The position numbers and the translations under genes were made by a program. The notes beneath the pieces are model-generated. The model saw nothing but the letters and a program-made list of their open reading frames with translations, was not told where the DNA came from and did not search any database. A DNA stretch of 64,000 bases from Ornithodoros turicata (Eukaryota > Arthropoda > Arachnida > Ixodida > Argasidae). Positions 22,851-35,215 of the stretch are shown piece after piece; the stretch's first letter is position 1, and each line of letters begins with the position of its first letter. The stretch spans positions 82,054,273 to 82,118,272 of the forward strand of contig NC_088201.1 of the NCBI RefSeq assembly GCF_037126465.1, given 5' to 3'.

Positions 22851-24740
22851 TTCATCCACCAGCTAGCTTGCGTTTATGCTATTTTAGCAATCACGAACGC
22901 AAGGCCTTTAGCTCCGTGATTTATACATGTGGCGCAAATATTCTTTGTTGTGTGCTGCACGATGAAGCGGCTTTATTTTACCGTGTTATCCCTAATCGAA
23001 CACTCACATTATTTAAATTAGGCATTTGGTGTATTGCTTTTGTACCAAGAACAATGAAAAACATTGCATATACTGCGGATTTTTACTGCATATTTCGAAG
23101 ATTTTCACTGTATAGTTGCACCCATATTTTGGGAGTTTTTAGTGTATCGTTATCCGCGCTCTGGTGTTGACAATAGCTCATAGGTAATCATGCCTGTCTA
23201 AGGTTTGTCTTTTAGAATAAAACGCGTCTTTTGTTCGGAAAGTGCTGATACCATTATTTCAGTGGAGATCAAACATCGCGTATGCAACGACAAACAAACA
23301 CGTATGCAATATAATATCAACCAAATGTAGTAAACAGTCCCACACTCTATGGACACACCCACACACTATTGACAAAAGAAGAAAAAAATGGATGAGTTTC
23401 GCAAAGTTGCAGGTAAATGTCGCGAATGGTGAGTCTTTCTTAAGCTCCGGAATAACTTTTGGTGTGTTGGCGTAGACAGGATAATTCTCCAGAGAGAGAA
23501 AAAAAAAAAAAAAGCAAGTCGCACGCTCTCAGAACAAACAGTCTCGGTAACAATGCTGGTCTGGTAGCAAACAGCTCGGAAATAGCACTCCGCCACCACC
23601 ACCACCACTACCAGTTCTGGCCACCTGGCCAAAGAGGGAAGGGGAGAAATGGGTGAAACGCTCCTGATTGGGCAAAAGTGGAACACGTGTGTCACCAGAG
23701 CATCTCGTTCTCTGACAAATAAGGAACTACAGTTGCTTTCTGCTCAAAAAGAAAACTTGTCTTGCGAATAAATCTGTTGGGTATTCCACATGAAGCGATC
23801 CAATCGCGTGGCTTGACCACCACGGATCTTGTTATTTTCTTTGATTTTGTTATTTTTTTGTGGTTGACACCCAAGAGAAACCAACGCTCACAAAATATTT
23901 TAGCCGAATCCCGAGGGATTTTTACGTTAGGTGGTACTAAACATCTGTTGTTCACTTAAAAGCGAGGTGCCTTCGAAGTCTTCTCCTCGGAAAACGGCTA
24001 AAGATATTTTATGTCTGTATACGTCAGAGTGGTCGTAAAGGATTGTCCTTTCATTCTGTATAAAGAAACTCTCAAGCTGGTGCGTCTGTCGTACCGTACT
24101 ATGAACATAGAAATTCACGTTTTCGCTGTATGTTTTTTTTTTTTTTTTTTTGAGTCACTGCCTGCACGCAGCGACATAAATTGCGGAGGGGGGGGGGGGT
24201 ATATTTATTGGGTACACGTGGAACTGGTCATCTAGTGAACATGTGACAAAATATTTATCCGGATATAAAAGAAAACTCAAAAACCATTTGCAAAATATGA
24301 AGAATTTGATAAATTAGCTGTATTGCCAGCTGCAAAAATCGATGTGCCGAACGCGATACGAGCATTCTGTCAACGCTCAAATGATGGTGAATGTGTCTAC
24401 TTGAACATATAAGAAATTGGAAGGATACTTTTTCTTGTTTTGTAGCAACGATTTTTTACAGTTTGTTAGCATTTCAGTCGTCACCTTCCCGTTCCGCATG
24501 CCGATTTGCGGCACCTATAGCGTGACAACGCTTAACAAATCAATATTACATCTCATATCCGTGTTTGAGGTCTCCCCCGCACTTCTCGGAAGTCAATTTC
24601 AGTACGTGGTGGCAAGTAACAGACACAGTAAATGTACCAGCGGCGTAATCCAATTAGGTAGATTACATCCGGTGACGGGCCGAGCCGCTTGTGTTGGCTG
24701 CCTGGGCTGCCAGCTGTCCAGAACAAGTTGAAGGAAAAGC
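22851..24740. other. No gene seen
   Basis: At 24186-24207, read on the minus strand, AATAAATATA precedes a C run, which resembles the 3' end of the LINE family at 32967, 40365 and 58910. The sequence before it does not match that family, so this is not annotated as a copy. An 18 nt T run lies at about 24133-24151. Confidence 0.35.
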
Positions 24741-24748
24741 TGCAGCGA

Positions 24749-25516
24749 ATGTCGGAGTTTTTGGACACTATCACGTACCAGCAATGGGCGTCTGGTGACC
24801 GCGTGTCGCTTCAAACATTTGTTGTACCAAGTGAAGAATTTCGCCACAATCTTCTCTATGCACTGCGAGCCCTCAAGAGGCATCATTTCGGCAAGATCGT
24901 CGCAGTGTGTTTACCTGAAACTACTAAAAGCTGAACTTCTTTAGGATGAAGCTATCGTGCAACTTGACTTTTCGGAAAACTACACCTTTCTTTCACATAT
25001 CTCCCTGCAATCTTTCTACTGAAACACAGGCGACGGTACACCCGGTCGTATTATATTTTAAGAAGCCAAACAAATGATGTATTGCAACACTTGCCTTACG
25101 TCATTATATTCGAGTGGCTCACCCATGACAACGCATCTGTACATCTCTAGAATCTATGAGATTTTCCTAGAACGGCTCCTCGCTACTCACCCCCCATATC
25201 AAGAAGCTGTATTATTTTTCCAGTGGTGGTGCGTCACAATGCAAAAGAATAAGACGAGCTTCATCAAGTATGCTTTCACGTAAAAGAATTCGGGGTTCCA
25301 GCGACATGAAATTTCTTCGGTACGTCGCATGCAAAAGGACCGTGTGACGGGATTCGAGGTGCGGTGAAGCGACTTGCGCCAAAGTGTAGCCTTCAGAGAC
25401 CACTCGAACAGCAAGTTTTAAATCCTTTTGCTCAAGAACACCTGCAAAACACATTGCCAATGTCGGTGCCTTGTACTGATGCGTCACAGGAGTTGATTGC
25501 GTTGAAAGCATGATAG
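24749..25516 (+). pseudogene. Broken gene of an unclassified LDFSENYTF-type protein family
   Basis: The first part (24749-24890) reads on from FLDTITYQQWASGDRVSLQT to RALKRHHF. After a frameshift comes YLKLLKAELLQDEAIVQLDF and the motif SENYTFL, then HPVVLYFKK. Near the end is FFGTSHAKGPCDGIRGAVKR with SLQRPLEQQV, preceded by a stop where Trp is expected. I recall this arrangement (DFSENY ... FSDG ... KGPCDGIGG.VKR) from multi-copy, uncharacterised proteins of invertebrates, probably transposon-encoded. Several stops and frameshifts are present. The assignment to a superfamily is open. Confidence 0.6.
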
Positions 25517-27015
25517 GAAATGGCCAAAGCTATTTCAGGCACATATGATTTTCATCGCTTCGAGCACCTTTCCGCGAGAAAAGTCAATGTCCTTGTGACG
25601 GCACTATCTACTCCAGGCATGGTGTACAACGTCAGGGCGAAGGAACGTTAGGTGCCCCAGTCGTCGAAATGGCTTTAAATGCGATGACTTTGCAGTAGAC
25701 CCTTTTTAGAAAAGCAAGCGCTACCTGTGGCGCGCAAGGGCTCATGGGAACTTATAGCGCCTTATAGAGCATTATGAGACGCCCAGAGGCGGAGGTAGAG
25801 GAAGAACAACAATATACCCGGTGTGCGCAGCAGCAGCGTCAGCCAGGGTAAACCGTAACCGAAGCAGACGACACAGGAGTGTCCCTCAAAGTTCCCATGC
25901 TGCTTTGCGCCGCGCGCTTGGTGGCGCGCGCATCTTTTTAAAATCATCTATTGTAATGTAATCATGTTTACTTTTTCTTCTTCCTAACTGCTGCTAGCAT
26001 GTTGTCACTCCTCGTCGTCCGTCTACTGACGTTACTCAGATAAAGTGTATTTTAAATCTGTACCGCTGAATATTTATTCGTTTTAGTGAGGCAAAGATAG
26101 AATAGAACCGCATATTACGCTCAACGCCAACCCGGATTTAGAAGCAAAATCCTCTGTTTCCTGATTTGCCGAGGACTACTGGCGTATGTCTTTTTTTTTT
26201 TCGCAGCACTTGGTGTACGTTTTATGTGTTCGAAGGATAGGCGTATACTCGCCCCCTTCCACGCCTCGAACAGTTACACTCTTAAACCCGTACGTTTTAT
26301 TGTAACTTTTAGAAACATGTAACTTCTGTATAGACGTAGATTTCGAGATTTCTTATAGGTTACACCACTGTAACGTATATTTAGAGGTTAAAAGCGACCA
26401 AAGTCATGTCTTTACAACACGAATAGAAGTTACATCTCGGAAAAAACAAAAACATCTTGTTGTAACTTATAAATGTACCCTCTACTCCGACACTGTAACT
26501 TCTAAGCGAAATCTCCAACGATAATCTCTTTGTTAGTTTCTTATCGTTTGTTTTCCTTTTGTTTTTCAGCATAATGCCGCGTTTCAGCCTCCCATTCGAG
26601 ACGACAGTTGCGAATCTACGCTGTTATTTTTTATCTGTTTCAGCGTCACCTATACGTCAACTACATGTTATCAATGCTGTATGAACACAGATTATAAGTT
26701 CGCAGTCTGAAATACAGATAGTATGTTTCTTTCTAAAGGGTGGGAAACAATTGTCAATGCCGCAACCACCAAGATTTCCGATTTCGCTGCGTAGCCGAGC
26801 CTGGTCTAGGTCTATCCACACTGAGAGCGGTTTCCTTGAAACGCTTAACGCTCGTCGTCCGTCCGTTAACAAGTGTAATCTGTTTTAATCAGTGGTTTTC
26901 CTCGCGTTTATCATAGTATCGTCAGGAACACCGGAAAAGCTAGATGTCGCTAGCAAACAAGTATATTTTCGGTGTTCTGAGGGGAAAATGTAGTGAGTGC
27001 GCAGATTGCAAAGAA
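25517..27015. other. No gene seen
   Basis: At 26276 GTTACACTCTTAAACCC resembles the CACTCT-type MITE end, but no matching right end was found. Otherwise nothing recognised. Confidence 0.35.
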
Positions 27016-27022
27016 TATATAA
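27016..27022 (+). promoter_or_regulatory. TATA box
   Basis: TATATAA is followed about 30 bp later by a pyrimidine-flanked start region (CCCTAATTCAC, about 27048) and then by a strong splice donor GG|GTAAGT at 27075. Spacing fits an RNA polymerase II core promoter. Confidence 0.4.
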
Positions 27023-27047
27023 CCGAAAACGAACGTCACCACCGCAG

Positions 27048-27655
27048 CCCTAATTCACACACTTCATACACTGGGTAAGTGTACATTTTGTGCTAGGTAC
27101 GTGCGTTATTTTGATAGCAAGAGCTCTTAGCGCATGTTTGTTGTGATTATGGCAAGCGTTTTGCGGTCCTGCATATGAACGCCACTTACGCTTGCTACTT
27201 TTCTGCTCTTACTTGGTCGCCAAGTCAATACACCGGCGCGCATTTTGCGAGCTGCGGATATATGCATCGAGATATATAATTCGCAGCTTCCTACTTGTTG
27301 TATTCTTACGATATTCTAAGACTCAATCGCGGAGTGAACGCCTTCCCGCATTTATGCTGATTTGTACCTTGTGCTTTGTACGGATTTGAATGGTTCCGTA
27401 AATGTTACTCTCATTGCCCAAACTTTTGTTCCCAGGATCCCACATGCAGGTTCACATACCGTCACCAGCGCAATGCAGTACCTCACAAACTCGTCCCAGA
27501 GCGCCTCCAACGCTGATAACGCAGTAATGTAGTGTCTCCTGCGTTACTGTACACTCATATTCCTCAAGGTTGTGTGCGTTTTATGTAATACTGTATTGCC
27601 ATTTGCGCTCGCCTCTGCAACACGAATGTGGAATAAATTTTTTTCTGCTGCAATT
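27048..27655 (+). other. Putative small two-exon transcription unit
   Basis: A short first exon (about 27048-27074, no ATG) ends at a GTAAGT donor. TTTTGTTCCCAG at 27424-27435 is a good acceptor, opening a second exon at 27436. AATAAA at 27632-27637 followed by a T-rich stretch is a plausible polyadenylation site. Exon 2 has only short frames: one of 19 codons from ATG at 27473, and one of 26 codons open from the acceptor. It could be a short secreted-peptide gene with a missed middle exon, a lncRNA, or chance. Not recognised as any family. Confidence 0.35.
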
Positions 27656-27945
27656 CTCCATTTCGTTGGGTGTGTTCAGCTTAGCAAACATAGGTCAGTT
27701 GTTTTGACTCGCTAGCTTCCTCGCACTTTTATGCATTGCTTCTCACTTAGAAGATAGTTCTTTTTTCCACATACATGGTAAAGCGACCATGGTTTCTCCT
27801 CACATCAGAATCGCACTTGTGCACAATGTGTCACCTCTCGACAGACTTCTGTTTTTGTAATATACATATGTTCAAGATCACCTTTTCTGCGGGTTCATTT
27901 TGGTACCTTGGTGTGTTCTGTAAATGTCTGTCCATATCCCACGCA
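27656..27945. other. No gene seen
   Basis: Nothing recognised. Confidence 0.3.
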
Positions 27946-28160
27946 CGAGGTGTTTGTTTTTATTCGCATCACACCAGCGCTCATTTGACAGGTGGGTTAC
28001 GTTAATTTTCGCAAATTAACCCATCCGTAGTTACAAACATCTCCGACATTTCCTGACGCATGTGTCTGTAACTACGGACCGATTAATTAGCAAAAATTCA
28101 CATAACCCACCTGCCAAATGAGCGCTACTCTGTTGCGAATAAAAATGAACATCCTGTATA
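27946..28160. mobile_element. Foldback MITE, ~95 bp arms
   Basis: The left arm has TTTTTATTCGCA, AGCGCTCATTTGACAGGTGG and CCGTAGTTAC. The right arm has the complement, ending GCGAATAAAAATGAACATCC. Almost the whole element is palindromic with a short loop near 28050. The right end's complement begins CAGGATGTTC, resembling the CAGGGTG end type of the MITEs at 14326 and 49137. No coding capacity. Confidence 0.65.
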
Positions 28161-30943
28161 AAAAGCCGCGCGTTGGCGTACCCTTTACGGGAGGTGCTGG
28201 ATTGAAGGCCGTAACCTCTAATTAGTGGGTTTCCTTGTAACTTTTATAAAAGGGGTCGCACAGAGGGTACCTGGTAGCTTCTGAAATAGAGGGTAAAATA
28301 TTGCGATTTTTTACCGTTTACTAAAGGGTACGGAGTTAAGAATGTAGAGGACACAGCGTGTCATTCTAAATACTGGGTGGCCTTCAGCGTTTGATGCAGT
28401 GGAACTCTCTTTTTAGAATACATATAATCAATCCTTCGAGGCAACTACAAAGTAGTAGTTTGGTATAGCGCTAACGTGATCGTCTTAAAGCTTGAACTGT
28501 AAAACTCATAAGCGCATACCTCCTGCCGCATTCTTGACTGTCTTCTACAATGTGATTTGGACCGCCTAGTTGTGTGACCGGTTCTAGGCGTCAAGTGCGT
28601 TATCTTCAGCTCATAGAACTTATTTAGCAATGCGATCCATCAGCCTCGTACAGCCCAGCTGCTCTACATTTCCTTTTTTTTTTTCTATCTCTTTTCATCT
28701 TCTTAGCTTTGTTCTCTTTCCTTTTTGCCTGTGGCGCCGAAAACGGCTCAAGTACTGTTCGTGTGGGCGGAGTTTGTACGCTATGAGTACCACTTGATCA
28801 TAACGGCCGACATAAACGGTCGTTTGCACCAGATTGGCTCTGGGGAGAGAGAGTGTTATTAATAACTTTTAAATGTGTTTCTTGTCATTAGCAGGAATAA
28901 TGAAAGAGTAAAAGAGATGTTTTCAATCATTAACCTCTGCCGTGCCTCGAAAGTAAGCATTGCTGCTCAGCCGTCACGAAATGGAACACTGTGAAAACGA
29001 GTACGCGTTGTGCTTATGTTGCAGTTCGAAGGTAAAAGGGCATCCCGCACCACGGGAATGAGGAAGGCTATGTGATCAATGAGTGTACAGAACCGTTCGA
29101 AAACCCATATCCTTCATCACTCAAGAGGAAAAGAAAAAGTGCCAGAGATAGATAAACCTCGTCTTATATGTGACAGAGGTGGGCTTTAAACGAGCATTGC
29201 TTTCGGACACTGCTTTCAGTCATAAACGGATATCATAGTCAACGTGCCCCTTGTGAAAACGTTCTGCCACTCGTTTTCATTTTTGCTAGTTTCGGGCGCT
29301 ATACCTGCTATACCTGTAGTTATCAAACTGTACAACGGCATATAGATTACCCCATGTGTTATTGCGGGTGGATGTACACCGCGCCGCCTTGACGCCGTGC
29401 AGCAGTGATGCTAGGGGCAGCAATCCGCAAGTATTTATAAATTAAAGGGCTGTGACGTACTAATATCACAGATTAGCTACTTCACGTATTCATTGTAGGG
29501 CGTGTCAGAGCAGATTATTAGTATTTTACGGGCCAGGTTAACTTTCTCAAGCAATATTTTATCTGCAGAAACCCACATGTGTGTCCGAGTAGAGTGTGTG
29601 CTGTTTGTAATTCTTGCTTCTCAATGTATTATAGAATGTTTTTTTTTATAATGATTAACACCCGGATTCAATATCGGCAAACAGAAAACAGTACATAACG
29701 CACATAATATGTACCTAAAAATAACGGGCTTTCGTTTTAGGAATACAAAGACGTTTCCAACATCACCACATCCCACATGTTTTGTATGTCGCGGCTATAT
29801 CAGGTACAGATGGATATGCTCGAGGATAAATGAGTCTCAACTGTTGTTTGCACGGCGGTCTGAGGTAACAGCTATTTGGTCATCTCCAGGCAGCTGGAAA
29901 AAGAAAACGCTACAGAAACTTACATATCACCGTACCGTACATTATCAAGGACCAGTGAACTCGAAATTCTTCAGACATCGCCTTCCTAGAACTCTTGAAG
30001 TTCTTGAAGGAGGTCTTCTTTCTTTCTTTTTTTCAACTCAAAACCCTTAGCATAGAGCATGACAGAGGCTACGGCGACACTCCGAAGGTCTGAACTTCGC
30101 TTGTGCAGCTGGAATGTACTCGCACTTGAAGATAGTGAGCGACGACGTACTCTATTGATTAATCATCTATTACCGAATAATACTAATGATACCCTACCTC
30201 TCAGCGCTTCCCGCTCCACAGGCTTTGAAAGGAACAGAGGACACTGAAACGAAATGACGTACACTGAGGACGACTTGAGCTAGGGCCGTTTGGTTTTAAA
30301 GGAAGCTCCCTTAGCTCAGGAATCCCTTAGAGCTGCGACACACGTGACGCACGTGACAATCCTTATGTCACGTACTTCAGTTAACAGAAGCCATTCGTGC
30401 TTACGTGTCCAAAGATCTTGGCCCATGGAGGAGCCCTCCGCATCAGTGCAGGGCTCTTCGCTCCCTCTGTGCTTTCGTTCAAGCTACAGGTCTCCTCGAA
30501 GAGCTCTAAACAGATCTCCGACAAGTTATCTTTTGCGCTCACACGCTCACACGGGGTAGGGTCCTGCGACTACCGCCGGGAAGCATCCCATGTCATCATC
30601 ACTTTTCCTCCATTTGTCGTTGTTGTTGTTGTGATGTGGCGGCGGGAGGACGGCGCAATACATACCGAGCCATCCAAGACAGGTGAAGACACGAGCGAAG
30701 ACCGTATTTAATTTGACCGCAACGACATGTGCAACATGTAATGTGCGACGAAATAATAGGGTACAGCAACTGCATAGCGATGGCATAGCGAGTCCGGATA
30801 ATGCAGTCTCGATACGATTGGTTTGGTCCCTAGGACCAGGATGTTTACATGTCAGCTCTTAGCACTGTAGGCTGTCAGCCCAACCGGCCTTTGTGCTAGC
30901 ATGTAGTCATTCGAGACGTTTTTTAGGTAGCTTTGGGAAACTA
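28161..30943. other. No gene seen
   Basis: ORFs of up to 113 codons (29709-30050) show no motifs. No RNA gene or repeat recognised. Confidence 0.45.
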
Positions 30944-32222
30944 GGGTGTTCAAGTCAAACCGGGACTTTTTATTTTTCGCAAAAGTAAAATGAACTTACA
31001 GGCGAGAAATTAGTTTTATTTTTCAACGTAATCTCCAGCTGCACTGATGCACTTGTCCCAGCGTTTCACGAGGGCTTGGATGCCAGCAGCGTAGAAATCC
31101 TTACTGGCGCGTAGCAGCCATGATCGGACCGCATTCTTTACCTCGTCGTCGCAGCTGAAGTGGCTGCCCCCAAGGAACGCCTTCAGTGGCCCGAAGAGAT
31201 CGAAATCGCTGGAAGCGAGGTCTGGACTGTAAGGGGGATGTGGCAGCAAATCCCAGTCAAGTTCCTGTAAGGTGCGTGTCGTGAGATGCGCGTTACGCGG
31301 GCGTGCATTGACCTGTAGGAGGAGGACTCCTTTGGTGATGAGGCCCGGCCGCTTTTGCTTCAGCGCCTTATGCACATCCCTGAGAACCTGGCAGTATTAT
31401 GCATTATTGATGGTGGTACCACTGGGCAGAAAATCAACATGAACAACGCCAGCCTTGTCCCAGAAAACCGTGGCCATGACCTCACCCGCAGACGGGGTGC
31501 TTTGGAACTTCTTGGGAGCTGGCGAGCCCGGATGCTTCCACTGTTTTGATGCACGTTTAGACTCAGGAGTGAAATGGTGCACCGACGTTTCATCGCACGT
31601 GATGATTCGATCAAGGAACGGCTGTCCTTCAGTGTCGAAACGGTACCTTAGCTCTTGGGAGATTTCCAGTCTTCTCTGCTCGTCAAACACGGAGAGCTGC
31701 CTGGGGACTCAAGGGGTACTAACTTTCCGAAACTAGAGGTGTTCATGAATGTGTTAGTGTTCAACGTTCCCACAGAAAGGTCCATCTTTCGAGCCAGTTC
31801 GAGACATGTTATCCGTCGGTCCTTGAGGATCAGGCGCTCCACAAGTTGGATGTTCTCAGGAACTCTGACACTGGGCTCTGAGCCGCCCCAGCCGGGATCG
31901 TCCTGCACTGATGTACGGCCGTCTCGGAACCGTTTGCACCACTCAAGCGCTTTGCTGCGGCTAAGTGTATCGTGGCCATACTGAGCCTGAAGTCTTCTGT
32001 AAATTTCAGATGACTTCACGCCTTCATTCACAAGAAACTTCAGGACAATTACCTGTTCGATGTGCCATCTTGTCCAGCACGTGTCTTCTGTTGTGCACAA
32101 ACTGGACCACCACGTGGTAAGCGCGGAGGCCTGTCGCGTGTGAAAATGACGAAAAAGAAGTAGCGCGAGCCATTTGTACACTCAGGAGACAGAAAGTCCC
32201 GGTTTGACTTGAACACCCCTCG
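30944..32222 (-). mobile_element. mariner transposon, full length, inactive
   Basis: The inverted termini are GTGTTCAAGTCAAACCGGGA at the left and its complement at 32194-32216. TA dinucleotides are at 30942-30943 and 32223-32224. The length of about 1.28 kb is normal for mariner. It carries one minus-strand transposase pseudogene. Its right flank runs directly into the C-terminal coding part of a LINE, so it probably inserted into that LINE. Confidence 0.9.
31016..32120 (-). pseudogene. mariner transposase, DD34D family, with a lost catalytic Asp
   Basis: The N-terminal helix-turn-helix region includes EQVIVLKFLVNEGVKSSEIY and SRSKALEWCKRFRDG. The first catalytic Asp is in IITCDETSVHHF and the third in SPDLASSDFDLF. 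The second, normally in a DNARPH motif, reads QVNARPR: the codon is GTC (Val) instead of an Asp codon. The spacing between positions two and three is 34 residues, as in true mariners. There is a frameshift near 31745, in-frame stops on both sides of FRKVST, and a stop after TTINNA (31395). Such a protein cannot cut or join DNA. Confidence 0.9.
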
Positions 32223-32225
32223 TAC

Positions 32226-32967
32226 AACCGACTACGCCTTAATGCCGCCAGGACACCTCTACTTCTCTGTAAAATGGGTCTTCTCCAGTCGCCCAAATGC
32301 CCCACTTGCGCTGTTGAAGCTGATGTTCCACACCTTCTCCTCGACTGTCACAGATTCGACACCGCTCGAGCCACGCTGAGACGACGCCTACTCGAGCTGC
32401 GGTGCACGGACTTTTCTCTGGCCACTCTGCTCGGCCCAGTACGAGATACACAGCGGTCTGTGACCAAAGCAGTTCTGACTTTCTTGAGAGATTCAGGTCT
32501 TATGAACAGCCTGTGATCTCAGTCGTGCAATCTCATTCTTCTGTGCCCCACTCTCACCCTCAACGCATTAACCTCATGCTTTCCTTTTAAAGTCATCTGC
32601 TGTGATCCATCTCATCATTCTTTCACCGTTTGTTAGTCATCTTTTTTTTTTATCTTTGTCTTTAATCTACCTCATCCTTCTTTCATCATTCGTTAGTTTA
32701 TCCTTTATTTCCTAATTCTTTTTCTTTTTATTTCTATCTTATCTATTTTTCTATCTTATTTCTTAATTTTCTTTATTTATTTATTTCTTATTCCTTCCTA
32801 TTTCTTTCTTTCTTTAATTATTTTCTTTTTTCTTTATTTATTATTTCTTAATTTTCCTTATTCATTTATTTATTTATTTCTGGAACAGCAAGCCGACGCC
32901 TCGTTTGGCTGACCGTTCCCCCGTTTTTTTTTCCTTTTCGTCTAATAAATATATCCCCCCCCCCCCT
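32226..32967 (+). mobile_element. LINE 3' end: zinc-knuckle C-terminus and C-tailed 3' UTR
   Basis: The translation at 32240-32516 includes RLRLNAARTP, then CPTCAVEADVPHLLLDC (Cys-x2-Cys...His...Cys) and ends DSGLMNSL-stop, the C-terminal knuckle of an I/Loa-like ORF2. A long T/TTTATTT-rich 3' UTR (32640-32880) follows. The element ends with GGAACAGCAAGCC, TTTCGTCTAATAAATATAT and a run of C. Two other copies with the same tail order are at 40255-40365 and 58910-59465. It is 5'-truncated or cut by the adjoining mariner. Confidence 0.75.
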
Positions 32968-32984
32968 CGTACAACGGTGGATAG

Positions 32985-33770
32985 CCTTTCCACAAAGCCA
33001 AAAAGGCATATCACGGAACACTCAGCTCGCTATGGAATATGTGGCCGAATGCGAGTCACCTGCGCAATGGATTATCTACAGTATTCAAAAGCCGGTCTCC
33101 GGGCCATACTGTCTTTATTGACAAAGGGGTGTCTCGTCAACATTGTACACCAGATCCTTGTCACTTACCAGGAGTCTACAACAGCAGGTCATAATATCAT
33201 TCTGCAGTGGATTTCAGGACATGCAGGCATTCGCGGCAACGAAGCTGCAGATGAGGCAGCGGCCATCATCTTGTGCCATATTCAAAGGAAGATGCGACAC
33301 ACCTGTTGGGATCCGTCAAACGAACAATCCTCCGGCAACAGTGGCTACATGGTCAAGCTCAACCTCTGTCCTCCTTGTTTACTCGTCTTCTTCGCCGAAT
33401 AGATCCGGAGTTGAAGTTCAGTGTCCCAGAAGGCTTTACTCGTCCGGTGTAGTCACTTCTTCACCGATTTCGATTAAACGTCCCGTACGGGCGTCAGTTT
33501 CTTCATAAAATTGAGAGGGCCAACTCTGGGAACTGCTTAACGTGCGCCGTTGCGGAGTATGCAAAACACATACTTCTCCATTGTAACAGATATGCCACCC
33601 ATTCATCATTGAAGGCCGCTCTCGACCGACTGGACGGTAGACCTTTTGACATTGCAAAGGTGTTAGGTGTTTGACCCTCCAGCAAGAGGGATGCAGCTCT
33701 GACTGCGCTTGTGAATTTTATTGCGCAGTGTTCTTTCGAATCCGGTTATTACGTTCTGTGCACTGTCGGT
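32985..33770 (+). pseudogene. LINE fragment: RNase H and zinc-knuckle C-terminus
   Basis: The RNase H part gives SKAGLRAILSL, then QWISGHAGIRGNEAADEAA, the conserved C-terminal RNase H motif of I-type LINEs. After frameshifts the C-terminus reads NCLTCAVAEYAKHILLHCNR, with Cys-x2-Cys-x8-His-x4-Cys, and RPFDIAKVLGV before a stop. It differs from the LINE just upstream and from the one at 41.9 kb, so several LINE lineages meet here. Non-functional. Confidence 0.75.
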
Positions 33771-34964
33771 GCGTGATGTTGTGATTGTCCGCTGTCCCGT
33801 ATCTTTGCTGTTGCTATTGCGCTGTCTTTGATGTTGCGCATGTATTATCGCTTTGTATATAATTGTGGCCCCGACACTACGTTTTGTGGGTGCGTGTGTT
33901 ACGGCGCGTTTCTGTTCTGTTCTCTCTATTTTCATCTTTTATTTGTATTTTTTAAATTTACTTATCACCCTACCTTTGTATTTTTCTTTTTTTGGACTTG
34001 CAGAATTGGTCAGGAGCCGAATTCACTTCGTATTTTTTAAAATTTACTTATCAACTTATCAACTCAGATATGCAATCCATCCCACATATTCAAAGCAGCA
34101 CACCGTGAGCAGTCTGCCTGAAGCGTAATAACAATGATTAAAATAAAACGCGGCTGTTTCTGACCGAACTGCACACCTCTGTATGCTTACCCAGACAGAT
34201 CACCCTAGAAAAGACAAGCACTTACGTCATATCACCAATCTTTCGCACCTCACAACAACAAGAATTAAGCCTAACTAGAACGCCCTGTAACGCCCCCTGT
34301 CAGGAATAATTGCGCTCATGGAGTATCGATCAAGAAGAGACCGAACACAGGAAACCAACCACAGGCGAACTTAAATGAAAACCGGATACCCGAATTGGTG
34401 GCGAGTTGCGCCATATCACGTATACCACAAGAACAACGGATTTTAGAAGACGAGCAGCAACACTGGCGAGTCATTAGAATTCTGTAGGCGCTCAGCCGTC
34501 CTCGATATACGTACTCATATTTGGCGGTTTAGTTTCGGACGCAGTCCGCAAGAAGGTGAAGGTCACATTGCCTATTATATGAGGGCACCTTATGCAGTCG
34601 GAAAAGGAAGGTAGTTTGGACGACTACTATTAAGGCTCGAAACAGGTCACGTGGTCACGGTGCTGAATTCACGGAGTCGTCTGGGACAATAAAGCGATGT
34701 GGAAGCGGGCGGGGTGTAACTTGTAGAAGTGGGCCTGGGAAGTCGTGGACTGAGACTTCGTAACGGGTGAGGGTACCTAATAGGCGATTCACAATGCGTG
34801 CTTCCTTCCCGGATCAATAGCGTGTAATTCAGATTGATGTTCAAATATATACCCGTGTTTCGTAGCGTTAAACGTGCCTTGAAGCGGTTATGACACTTCA
34901 CCCCGGTGCCGGATGAATAGAAAGATGGTCATATGCAAGAATGTGGCCTGCATTCGAAGATTTA
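33771..34964. other. No gene seen
   Basis: A direct repeat of TTTTTAAA.TTTACTTATCA occurs near 33948 and 34031. Nothing else recognised. Confidence 0.4.
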
Positions 34965-35215
34965 CAGCAATGGGGATCCCAAGGTTGCGGGTTCGATCCT
35001 GGCCGAGCCACAAAAGATTCCGACGCCAGGAACTTGGTGACAGGGCACAAGCTCCTTAGGCATAACGTCTTCCGCGAGGAACGTTAAATACGGCGTTCAG
35101 TGCGCTGGGATTCCGTTGCACGTTAAAGAACCCCCAGATGGGCAAAAGTAATCCACAGACCGACCACAGTGGCGTCGCTCATGATCATAGTTGTCTAGCG
35201 ACATGAAGACACGAA
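34965..35215 (+). mobile_element. tRNA-derived SINE, second copy (5' end worn)
   Basis: Box B GGTTCGATCCTG is kept and box A is not clear. The body matches 17745-18025: AACTTGGTGACAGGG, GTCTTCCGCGAGGAACGTTA, GCACGTTAAAGAACCCCCAG and GTGGCGTCGCTCATGATC. The differences spread over the body suggest an older insertion. Confidence 0.8.

Noticed and set aside
24181..24207. AATAAATATA plus C run on the minus strand as a fourth C-tailed LINE end
   Set aside because: The preceding sequence lacks the GGAATAGCAAG and GGCTAACC blocks shared by the three accepted copies.
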